A stretch of DNA of 5,547 nucleotides. It comes from Bacteroidaceae bacterium. Its GTDB lineage: Bacteria > Bacteroidota > Bacteroidia > Bacteroidales > Bacteroidaceae. How positions within the stretch are numbered: the first letter of the stretch is position 1; each line of letters starts with the position of its first letter. Shown piece by piece: positions 1-5,358 of this stretch. A program made the position numbers and the translations under genes. The stretch lies in assembly GCA_017383665.1 (NCBI GenBank), contig JAFNWA010000155.1, forward strand, positions 1 to 5,547, in the 5' to 3' direction. The notes below the pieces were generated by a model that did no database searches, had not been told where the DNA came from, and worked only from the letters and a program-made list of their open reading frames with translations.

Positions 1-116
1 ACGGCACTCCCTACTACACCAACTCCTCCATAGCAACTTTTATTAAAAAAAAATAAAAAAACTAAATGGTTTGTTTCGGTAATATGAATTCCGGGATATA
101 CGACAGGCTTAATTCT

Positions 117-133
117 ATCTCTTAAAAAGAGAT
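117..133. repeat. Short perfect hairpin, 7-base-pair stem
   Basis: ATCTCTT (117-123) and AAGAGAT (127-133) form a perfect inverted repeat around AAA. It is too AT-rich and short to call a terminator with confidence; an operator for a gene beyond the left edge is possible. Confidence 0.3.
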
Positions 134-181
134 GTACTACAGAATTTCTTGTTTTGCAAACTCTTGTATTGCTGAAATTAT

Positions 182-238
182 AAAAGTTCCTCTCTGCAGC
201 TTGGTTGCCGGTGCAACTTTGCCCAGAGAGGAACTTTT
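182..238 (-). terminator. Long nested hairpin after the ketopantoate reductase gene, probable terminator
   Basis: Positions 182-196 and 224-238 form a perfect 15-base-pair inverted repeat. Inside the loop a second stem pairs GTTGC (204-208) with GCAAC (213-217) around a CGGT tetraloop. The outer stem ends in AAAA/TTTT, so both strands show a short T-run at the stem base; on the minus strand it continues as TTTTATAATTT. It lies about 48 bases after the stop codon at 287. A bidirectional intrinsic terminator is the simplest reading, though the stem is longer and the loop more elaborate than usual. Confidence 0.55.
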
Positions 239-286
239 GCCTTACTTAAATTGTGGGGTAAATCCCTGTATTACTGTTTGTGATGT

Positions 287-1294
287 TTATCTTGTAAAGT
301 ATTCGAGGTTGCTGAATGTTGGCTTTAGCTTGCCGTCCTCGATGCCGTGTATTATTTCGACAACCTTGTCGTTCATTGGGGTGGGGACGCCAACCTTGCG
401 GCCGAATGTGCTCACAACGCCGTTGATTGCATCAACCTCGGTCTTTTTGTTCTTCTCAAGATCCTGCAACATGCTTGCCTTTAGCTTGGCGTGCTTGCGT
501 ATTGCTATGGGGATGATGAAGAATGAGATGGCTTTCTTCAGGCGGCTCTTATAGTCGAGCAGCTTGACGATGTCCTTGCCTTGTACGGGTTCAATCCTAA
601 TGTTGCCTGCTGCACATACATCTATGCACTCCTTTATGAGTGCCTGGACAATGCGGCGCGATGCCTTGTTCTTTGCAGCCTCGCCGAATGTGCAGCCCAG
701 CACCGCGCTCATTCCCGAGAATGCGGAGTTGATGAGCAGTTTGCTCCAGCGTGAGCCTATGAAATTGCTATCTACCTCAACGGTTCCCATCATCTCGAGC
801 AGTTTCTTTACATTCTGCAGGTGGTGGCTGGTATTTGCCGTGAGCGAGCCTATGGAGAAGGAGAGTGAATCGGGCGCGCTGGTGAGTTCGCACACACCGG
901 GTTCCTGCATTGTTGCTCCCCATGCCACGGTGCAACCGAGCACTCGTTCTTCGCCTACAATTTCGCTTATTTCAAGTTCGGGTATGCCGTTCTGCAGTGT
1001 GACAATCACGCCGTCTGCGGCAAGGAACTCCTTGATGGAGGTTACTACCTCCTTGTTCTGCTGCTGTTTGGTCATAAGGAAGATGATGTCATACTTGCCG
1101 TTCATCTCCTGCGGTGTGTATGCGGTTACCTTCTGGGTGAAATTGACGGTTCCGGTTACCTTTGCGCCCTCTTTCTGCAGTGCCTCAATGTGTGCCTTGT
1201 TGCGGTTGATGAGTTCTATGTTCCCGCCGTTCTTTGTTATGTATGCGCCAAGGATTGTTCCCAACGACCCTGCGCCATATATTGCTGCTCTCAT
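287..1294 (-). CDS. panE: Ketopantoate reductase family protein (2-dehydropantoate 2-reductase, PanE/ApbA-like)
   Basis: Family members reduce 2-dehydropantoate to pantoate with NADPH, a cytosolic step towards pantothenate and coenzyme A. The 335-residue protein opens with a Rossmann nucleotide-binding strand and the GAGSLG loop at residues 7-12. TLQNGI at 99-104 carries the Asn (N102) matching E. coli N98. WSKLLIN at 183-189 carries the putative catalytic Lys (K185, matching K176) and N189 (matching N180). SMLQD at 274-278 with TEVDAING at 285-292 supplies S274 and E286, matching S244 and E256. It is somewhat longer than E. coli PanE (about 303 residues), with a hydrophobic stretch near 255-265 and a short C-terminal tail. 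Position 193, where E. coli has N184, is Ser, so substrate preference is less certain than family membership. The start fits the fold and lies about 37 bases downstream of a good promoter. No other pantothenate gene is visible, and it appears to be transcribed separately from the phage-type cluster. Confidence 0.9.
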   Translation of the reverse strand: MRAAIYGAGSLGTILGAYITKNGGNIELINRNKAHIEALQKEGAKVTGTVNFTQKVTAYTPQEMNGKYDIIFLMTKQQQNKEVVTSIKEFLAADGVIVTLQNGIPELEISEIVGEERVLGCTVAWGATMQEPGVCELTSAPDSLSFSIGSLTANTSHHLQNVKKLLEMMGTVEVDSNFIGSRWSKLLINSAFSGMSAVLGCTFGEAAKNKASRRIVQALIKECIDVCAAGNIRIEPVQGKDIVKLLDYKSRLKKAISFFIIPIAIRKHAKLKASMLQDLEKNKKTEVDAINGVVSTFGRKVGVPTPMNDKVVEIIHGIEDGKLKPTFSNLEYFTR

Positions 1295-1330
1295 GTATTT
1301 ATGTGTTTTGCTTGTTCAAAATTTACTGTG

Positions 1331-1361
1331 CAAAGGTATGAAAATAATCAAGAATTTCAAA
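1331..1361 (-). promoter_or_regulatory. Bacteroides-type promoter of the ketopantoate reductase gene
   Basis: On the minus strand a TTTG -33 box (1358-1361) is followed after exactly 19 bases by TACCTTTG (1331-1338), which matches the Bacteroides primary-sigma -7 consensus TAnnTTTG. The predicted transcript start is near 1325, giving a leader of roughly 30 A-rich bases without a Shine-Dalgarno sequence, usual for this phylum. It indicates transcription independent of the terminase cluster. Confidence 0.8.
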
Positions 1362-1380
1362 GAGATAGAAAATTGGAAGA

Positions 1381-1454
1381 TTGTAGGGGCGGACCAGTGT
1401 GTTCGCCCTGATATTCTACGGCAATTCTGGGCAGACACATCGGTCTGCCCCTAC
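1381..1454. repeat. Composite palindrome, copy 1 (MITE- or REP-like)
   Basis: Two inverted 26-base arms, 1383-1408 and 1429-1454, agree at 21 of 26 positions and are separated by a 20-base spacer. The outer ends are GTAGGGGC and GCCCCTAC. Each arm is itself a hairpin: the right arm pairs GGGCAGAC with GTCTGCCC perfectly, the left arm pairs GGGCGGAC with GTTCGCCC with one wobble. It can fold either as one long stem or as two small hairpins. No transposase or clear target-site duplication is seen. Confidence 0.8.
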
Positions 1455-1500
1455 GGAGTTGGCAGGTGTCAGCTTGGCGGTGTGCGTTTTTTTGATTTTT

Positions 1501-1530
1501 AAAATTTCAAATCCCTTCCTTTGGAATTTT
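1501..1530. repeat. AT-rich inverted repeat between the two palindromes
   Basis: AAAATTTCAAA (1501-1511) pairs with TTTGGAATTTT (1520-1530) at 10 of 11 positions, the remaining pair being a possible wobble, around an 8-base loop. On the minus strand it is followed by TAAAAATC rather than a T-run, so terminator function is weakly supported. Confidence 0.35.
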
Positions 1531-1658
1531 CTTAAAAGAATGAAAATGACTACTCTCGCGTTGTGGCAGCTCCTCTATCCTATGGGAGCACATTGATTTG
1601 GTTTTCACCTTTTAACCGCGCTGCGTGCACTTGACTCTGCTAACGCCCGCTGTGCAAC

Positions 1659-1744
1659 TTGTAGGGGCAGACCGGCGTGTCTGCCCAATTCATTGGCGGG
1701 GTGTTGTTCGCGTTTATAGGGCAAACACATCGGTTTGCCCCTAC
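1659..1744. repeat. Composite palindrome, copy 2 (MITE- or REP-like)
   Basis: Arms 1661-1686 and 1719-1744 agree at 22 of 26 positions in inverted orientation and are separated by a 32-base spacer unrelated to that of copy 1. Arms share the outline GTAGGGGC, purine pair, ACC, GTGT, pyrimidine pair, GCCC with copy 1. Both copies begin with TTGTAGGGGC. Arm differences within a unit often keep each small hairpin paired (AGAC/GTCT here, AAAC/GTTT in the right arm), which suggests selection on structure. Confidence 0.8.
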
Positions 1745-1833
1745 CTCTTAGTTTTAATCACACTCTGTGTGCTTGAACCTTGGCTGCACTTGTTGCGATT
1801 GAAAATAATTTTTCACTCACTCGCTTGCACAAG

Positions 1834-1861
1834 CTTTCACCTCTCACCTTTGACCTTTAAC
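1834..1861. repeat. Degenerate 7-base tandem repeat, CTTTnAC-like, four units
   Basis: CTTTCAC, CTCTCAC, CTTTGAC and CTTTAAC follow one another without gaps, then a partial fifth unit (CTTGTTA) runs into the terminase stop codon at 1866-1868. On the mRNA strand this reads as purine-rich GTnAAAG units just after the stop. A related TTTTCACCTTTTAACC lies at 1602-1617. I believe similar tracts occur in other Bacteroidales intergenic regions, but this is from memory. Confidence 0.5.
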
Positions 1862-1865
1862 CTTG

Positions 1866-3866
1866 TTAAATACTTGCTTCGCTGATGATGCGGGTGCGTT
1901 TCTTGCCACAGTGTGCAACGCTTGTGCGTTGGGGTAGGGGATGGTTGTAGCACACCCACACCAGAATGGCGGTTGCCATTACACGGTCGTCGTGGTTACC
2001 CTCTATTGCTCCCATCTCCTTGCCGTTTTCCTTGAACTCATAGAGGTCCAGTTCGTATGTTGTTTGTAAACATCTTTCAATGTATAAACCGTCGCGCAGT
2101 GCTTTGATGAGAAAGTTTATTACCATTGGCTTTGTTGAGCTGTTGGTGTGGAACCCCCAGCGGCGTGGGCGGCCTTGCTTTATCTCTATTTGCGAGGTGC
2201 GGCAGTAGAGGTTGCTGTATTTTGTGGCAATCTCATTGAGTATATACTCGAAGTTGTTGCCTTCGGTTCCCTCGGTCTCAAGGGTGTTGGCCTCTATCAC
2301 AAGCAGGGCGTTGTTGTAGGCACGGGCAATCTCAACGGCTTTCCATGCGAGCTTGTCGTGCTCAATGTGCCCGTGCCAGCAGGCTGCAATCTCGGGCACG
2401 CCGCCCTCAAGCATTGCAATACGGTCGGCTACAAGAACGCAGGAGTAGTCGGCCTTGTCGCTTGTGCCGCCCACATCAACGGCAACTATGTAACGGTCGC
2501 GCAAGGCGTCTTCCTTTTCCGGCATGAGCCACACGCTAAGCGTGTTCTCATCACTTTTTTCGCCCGGTGCAAGAGGAACGAATTGTGTTGTAGGCTTGCC
2601 GTTCTCATAGCCCTCCTTTATGTCACCGATGAATGTGGGTGGCAGGCAGTCGCGGCGTGCATTGTTGACATAAGGGATGCGGAACACGCGGCGGCCGCTG
2701 CTTTGGAATGCTTCGGCAGGGGTAGAGGGGAACTCAGAGAATAGACGCCACTCGTCGGGCATCTCGCGCCGTTTGTCGCGGTACCATGCTATGGCTTCCA
2801 ATGTCGCGCCAAGTGCAAAGAGATGGTGCTCGTATTCGTCCATGCTCTCAATGAACGGTGAGTATTCATTCTCATCGAGCGGTTTGCTGTAGAGGTCGAT
2901 GGTGAACCATGGAATGAAGACCGGTGTAAAATTGTTTCTTCGTTCGGTGGCGTCTATCCATGTGCGGTGAAAGAAGTTGCCCACACCCTTGGCTGTGGAT
3001 TCAATGACCTTCATGGTGTAGGGGCCTGCTGCTATTGAACCGAAGATTGACTGTACAAGGTCCTCGGGTTTCTTGCCTTGCGTGGCTTTCCACAGCCCAA
3101 CCTCGGTGAGGTGTGCCATGCTTATGTCCTCGCTGCGCAATGAGTCGGGCTTCTGTGCCGAGCCAAGCGAGTAGCGGCTGTTGCTATGGCTTATGACGCG
3201 TGTCTTCTGTGCGCCCTGGTAAGGGGCGGTGGTGAGCTGCTTGCCACCACTTGCCCACTGTGGATAGCGGCTGATGACCTTGGCAAGCATGCCGGCAACG
3301 ATTGAGGATTGCTTCTCGATGTCGCCACAGATTACGCTGTTCCAGTTCTTTTTGTGTACAAGCTGTATCCAGAGCATATATAGTTGGGTGAGAGTGCTGC
3401 CTCCCCATTGGCGTGCTTTCAACAGGATTATGTCAATGGGCTTTCCACCGGTGCGCAGTTCTTCCATGGCCTTGAGGTATGTACGCTGTGGGCGGTTGAG
3501 GGTGAATGCTGTGTCGCGTCCCTTGCCTTTGTCGGCAATGGTGGTCATGGTACGCGCCCAATATTCAAAATCATGTCTGATGCGTAAAAGGCAGAACCGC
3601 AACCATAGTTTAATGATTTCGCGGTTGCTTGGAACGGTGTTTTGCACTTCGCGCAGATAACCTTCGGCGCCATGTTCCTGTAACTGCTGTACGAACTCCT
3701 CTGCAACCATGCTCGTTGGCAGGTACATATTTTCAATGGGAAAGCCACTGATGGTGACCTCGCAGCGTGGTACTGATGTAGAACCTTCGCCGGTTATGGG
3801 ATTATAAACGGCTGAAATTTCTTTCAGCCGTCGTTTGTTCTCTTCTATGATTTCCTCTTTTTTCAT
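1866..3866 (-). CDS. terL: Phage terminase large subunit (packaging ATPase and nuclease)
   Basis: Large terminases drive phage DNA into the procapsid using ATP and cut the concatemer. This 666-residue protein is full length for the family. Residues 1-120 form an N-terminal region of unclear role. LNRPQR at 123-128 and the deviant Walker A KARQWGGST at 150-158 begin the ATPase. AHLTEVGLW at 251-259 fits Walker B with catalytic E255, and ESTAKGVGN at 289-297 fits the coupling motif. EFPSTPAEAF at 378-387 is typical of the junction between domains. The RNase H-like nuclease follows: VAVDVGG with D464, LLVIEAN with E525 and HDDRVMA with D626/D627, giving a complete acidic triad. There is no internal stop or frameshift. 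It follows the 158-residue gene after 8 bases. No portal or capsid gene follows; the next 571 bases are repeats. Family membership is clear; whether it still packages DNA is unknown. Confidence 0.94.
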   Translation of the reverse strand: MKKEEIIEENKRRLKEISAVYNPITGEGSTSVPRCEVTISGFPIENMYLPTSMVAEEFVQQLQEHGAEGYLREVQNTVPSNREIIKLWLRFCLLRIRHDFEYWARTMTTIADKGKGRDTAFTLNRPQRTYLKAMEELRTGGKPIDIILLKARQWGGSTLTQLYMLWIQLVHKKNWNSVICGDIEKQSSIVAGMLAKVISRYPQWASGGKQLTTAPYQGAQKTRVISHSNSRYSLGSAQKPDSLRSEDISMAHLTEVGLWKATQGKKPEDLVQSIFGSIAAGPYTMKVIESTAKGVGNFFHRTWIDATERRNNFTPVFIPWFTIDLYSKPLDENEYSPFIESMDEYEHHLFALGATLEAIAWYRDKRREMPDEWRLFSEFPSTPAEAFQSSGRRVFRIPYVNNARRDCLPPTFIGDIKEGYENGKPTTQFVPLAPGEKSDENTLSVWLMPEKEDALRDRYIVAVDVGGTSDKADYSCVLVADRIAMLEGGVPEIAACWHGHIEHDKLAWKAVEIARAYNNALLVIEANTLETEGTEGNNFEYILNEIATKYSNLYCRTSQIEIKQGRPRRWGFHTNSSTKPMVINFLIKALRDGLYIERCLQTTYELDLYEFKENGKEMGAIEGNHDDRVMATAILVWVCYNHPLPQRTSVAHCGKKRTRIISEASI

Positions 3867-3870
3867 GCAG

Positions 3871-3876
3871 TTCCTT
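3871..3876 (-). promoter_or_regulatory. Ribosome binding site of the terminase, overlapping the preceding stop codon
   Basis: The minus strand reads TAAGGAACTGCATG: the stop codon TAA of the 158-residue gene overlaps an AAGGAA Shine-Dalgarno-like element placed 4 bases before the terminase ATG. The other genes here have A-rich leaders without such an element, so this one stands out. It supports the chosen start and suggests translational coupling of the two genes. Confidence 0.55.
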
Positions 3877-4351
3877 ATATTCCGGCGAGGTTTGTCGCGC
3901 GCCGCCGTGTCTTTTTTCTATTGTATAGCTTAGCAAATGTGAACTGTACATTGTTATACAGTTTCCCGCGTTGTGAAAAATATACTTGTGCCTTTTCCGG
4001 TCGCCTAAGCAGTAGCCATTGCATGATTGCTTCGTTGACAAGATAATCGATGATGGAGAGTCTTAGCATCTCTATGATATCCTCACGACATGCTGTCTCT
4101 GTGTCAAAAGTGAAGATTATGCTTCTGTCGTCGATTGTATAGCTTATTGATGGAAAGCAGAGAGCAACAGCAGTGACCAACTCGTTGCATGCTGTCTTTA
4201 TCAGCATCAAGAGCAGTTCTTCATCGTCTTTGCTACTTTGTATGGTGTCGGCATTCTTGTCAATCCGTTTGGCCGAATCCCCCATATAAAAATTCTTTAA
4301 ATCAATCTGCTGTTGCAACTCGCTTCTCCTTATGATAATTTCGTATTCCAT
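3875..4351 (-). CDS. Small phage-cluster protein of unknown function, paralogue of the upstream gene
   Basis: I do not recognise a named family. The 158-residue protein has no visible signal peptide or clear membrane segment. It has a charged N-terminus, a mostly helical-looking middle (residues 43-66), a short beta-like stretch around 69-83, further helices at 90-117 and a strongly basic tail (KKTRRRA at 146-152). It shares a spaced pattern with the 155-residue protein encoded just upstream: L50-I51, N56-E57, P67, Y103, W112, P118 and A121. This suggests a gene duplication. It starts 16 bases after the upstream stop and ends 8 bases before the terminase start, so it is almost certainly co-transcribed with the terminase. 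Small genes beside a large terminase often encode head-tail joining proteins or packaging accessories; that role is only a guess from position. Confidence 0.82.
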   Translation of the reverse strand: MEYEIIIRRSELQQQIDLKNFYMGDSAKRIDKNADTIQSSKDDEELLLMLIKTACNELVTAVALCFPSISYTIDDRSIIFTFDTETACREDIIEMLRLSIIDYLVNEAIMQWLLLRRPEKAQVYFSQRGKLYNNVQFTFAKLYNRKKTRRRATNLAGI

Positions 4352-4367
4352 ATTCTCGTCATTGTGT

Positions 4368-4835
4368 TTATTCTTCCATTATTTGTGGCTTCTCCCTTTG
4401 GGTTAGAAGCGACTGCAAGGTTGTGATGTCATTCTGGGTCTTTGCAGCCACAAGGCTTGCCTCGTCGGGTTTCATGCAGGTGTACCAATCCTGAAGAGTG
4501 CGGTTGGCTACATAGCTTTCAATGCATTTAGTCAATTTCCCTTCATTCCCGGCCGGATAATTGGCCGGGGCTTTAATGTTGAACATGTAACCCTCGCCGT
4601 TGTCATCTTCAATACTTGTAGCGGGGTGGTAGCATGCAATGAAACTGAATATTTCATTTATCGAGTTTTCGATCAATGGATCAATGATGCGTTTTTCATC
4701 GGTTGTCAGAAGCATACTTTCAGAGATGCTCTGAGGCATTCCTGCGGCTTCGCGTGCACGGGTCGTGTATGCGCTTGTCGCAAAGATTCTGTTGTAGATG
4801 TTCTTTTTTGTTATGACAAAATTCAATGTGCTCAT
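4368..4835 (-). CDS. Small phage-cluster protein of unknown function, paralogue of the downstream gene
   Basis: A 155-residue soluble-looking protein with no family I can name. After a short beta-like N-terminus (residues 4-9) it has a helical segment around 47-68, a Gly/Asp/Pro-rich middle (75-98), a helix ending in the Y108 to W117 stretch and a polar C-terminal helix. The spaced residues L54-I55, N60-E61, P71, Y108, W117, P123 and A126 line up with the 158-residue protein; spacing from Y to W to P to A is identical, with one single-residue shift before it. It starts 76 bases after the 136-residue gene ends. That gap holds an A-rich leader and a perfect Bacteroides -7 box, so it may be the first gene of its own transcript. 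A structural or head-tail joining role is possible from the setting but not shown by the sequence. Confidence 0.82.
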   Translation of the reverse strand: MSTLNFVITKKNIYNRIFATSAYTTRAREAAGMPQSISESMLLTTDEKRIIDPLIENSINEIFSFIACYHPATSIEDDNGEGYMFNIKAPANYPAGNEGKLTKCIESYVANRTLQDWYTCMKPDEASLVAAKTQNDITTLQSLLTQREKPQIMEE

Positions 4836-4860
4836 TTCTTTTATCGTTTTCTTTGTTTTG

Positions 4861-4868
4861 CAAAGTTA
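4861..4868 (-). promoter_or_regulatory. Candidate -7 box ahead of the 155-residue gene
   Basis: The minus strand reads TAACTTTG, a full match to the Bacteroides -7 consensus, in the 76-base gap between the 136- and 155-residue genes. It lies about 25 bases before the start codon and is followed by an A-rich leader. No TTTG is seen 18 to 22 bases upstream, so the promoter is incomplete by consensus and may be weak or need an activator. Confidence 0.4.
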
Positions 4869-4911
4869 TTGCTGACTCTTGTCTGTAAGGTTGCTGTTTT
4901 AGCATTTTGGT

Positions 4912-5322
4912 TTACTGCCGTTCACGGAGTGTGCGGTAAACTATGCCACGGAAACTCTGCTCATCGAGGTAGAACGATGGTGCCGGTTCTTCGATAATCT
5001 GCTCCAGAACAATGTACTTATAGCGTTTGGAACAGTCCTTCACCCGTTGTACATAACGACGGTAAATTTCCTTGTACATAGCAAGTTTGTTGGTGTTGAT
5101 GAGAGGTAGCTTCTTCTTGCGCGCCATGAGAGAGATGAAACGGCGTGCATTTTCAAATGTTACATAGAAACGCGGTGCCTTGCTATTGGCTGCATGCTTG
5201 ATGATTTCATCCTGTGTCGCATAAGGTCTTGTTTTTCTAACTTCCTTTGCTGATTCAAAAAAACTTTTTACTACATCCTGTTTGCGTGCCTCGCGAACAG
5301 TGTCAATGTTCTTGTTTTCCAT
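4912..5322 (-). CDS. Basic protein with internally repeated AP-x-FY motif, first gene of the phage-type cluster
   Basis: A 136-residue Lys/Arg-rich protein of unrecognised family. Residues 49-70 and 114-135 look like two copies of one module. At a constant offset of 65, A49-P50, F52-Y53, V54, R60, I63 and R68 match A114-P115, F117-Y118, L119, R125, V128 and R133. Each copy is preceded by a helix (about 37-46 and 101-111), so each could be a helix-turn-helix-like unit, but I see no firm match to a known DNA-binding fold. As a small basic protein encoded ahead of the other genes of a large-terminase cluster, it could be the small terminase subunit that recognises DNA, or a regulator of the cluster; both are inferences from position. 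The first 225 bases upstream hold no gene, so it begins the transcript. The start is followed by a continuous charged N-terminus. Confidence 0.8.
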   Translation of the reverse strand: MENKNIDTVREARKQDVVKSFFESAKEVRKTRPYATQDEIIKHAANSKAPRFYVTFENARRFISLMARKKKLPLINTNKLAMYKEIYRRYVQRVKDCSKRYKYIVLEQIIEEPAPSFYLDEQSFRGIVYRTLRERQ

Positions 5323-5338
5323 TCTGCTTTTTTGAATA

Positions 5339-5358
5339 CAAAAATATAGTCAAAAATA
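5339..5358 (-). promoter_or_regulatory. Two tandem -7 boxes ahead of the 136-residue gene
   Basis: The minus strand carries TATTTTTG twice, at 5351-5358 and 5339-5346, set 12 bases apart. Both match TAnnTTTG. Neither has a TTTG at the expected -33 distance, and the region is very AT-rich, so chance matches are possible. The upstream box would give a leader of about 20 bases and is the better candidate for the start of the phage-cluster transcript. Confidence 0.35.

Larger units (their letters stand above)
1295..1865. other. 571-base repeat-rich gap between terminase and ketopantoate reductase
   Basis: No credible gene is seen on either strand. The gap holds, from left to right, the ketopantoate reductase promoter, a composite palindrome, an AT-rich hairpin, a second composite palindrome and a 7-base tandem repeat that runs up to the terminase stop. 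Short plus-strand open frames here translate the palindromes into Cys/Pro/Arg-rich strings such as GADRRVCP and are not real proteins. The gap probably marks the junction between the phage-type cluster and ordinary chromosome. Confidence 0.7.

Noticed and set aside
564..1502. Long plus-strand open frame (312 codons) opposite the ketopantoate reductase gene
   Set aside because: It lies antisense to a clearly conserved enzyme, its translation resembles no family, and its tail runs through the palindrome repeat. It is an artefact of codon bias on the opposite strand.
1823..1834. Palindrome GCTTGCACAAGC just after the terminase gene, considered as its terminator
   Set aside because: The stem is at most 4 to 5 base pairs with a tiny loop, and the minus strand continues with purines and A-runs rather than a T-run.
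1399..1885. Two small plus-strand open frames (65 and 86 codons) in the repeat-rich gap
   Set aside because: Their sequence is largely the translated palindromes and the 7-base repeat (VGADRRVCP and similar strings). There is no ribosome binding site or conserved domain. Such frames are a common source of false gene calls.
2148..2744. Plus-strand open frame of 198 codons within the terminase gene
   Set aside because: Antisense to the terminase nuclease region, with Ala/Val/Gly/Cys-rich composition typical of a shadow frame and no motif of its own.
3016..3025. GTAGGGGC inside the terminase gene, identical to the outer end of the palindrome arms
   Set aside because: Only the first 8 bases match. 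There is no arm or inverted partner, and the bases encode a normal part of the protein near residues 278-284.
4903..4942. Inverted repeat GTTTAC/GTAAAC with an inner bulged stem at the 3' end of the 136-residue gene, considered as a terminator
   Set aside because: It lies mostly within the coding end, the stems are short and interrupted, and no T-run follows on the minus strand.
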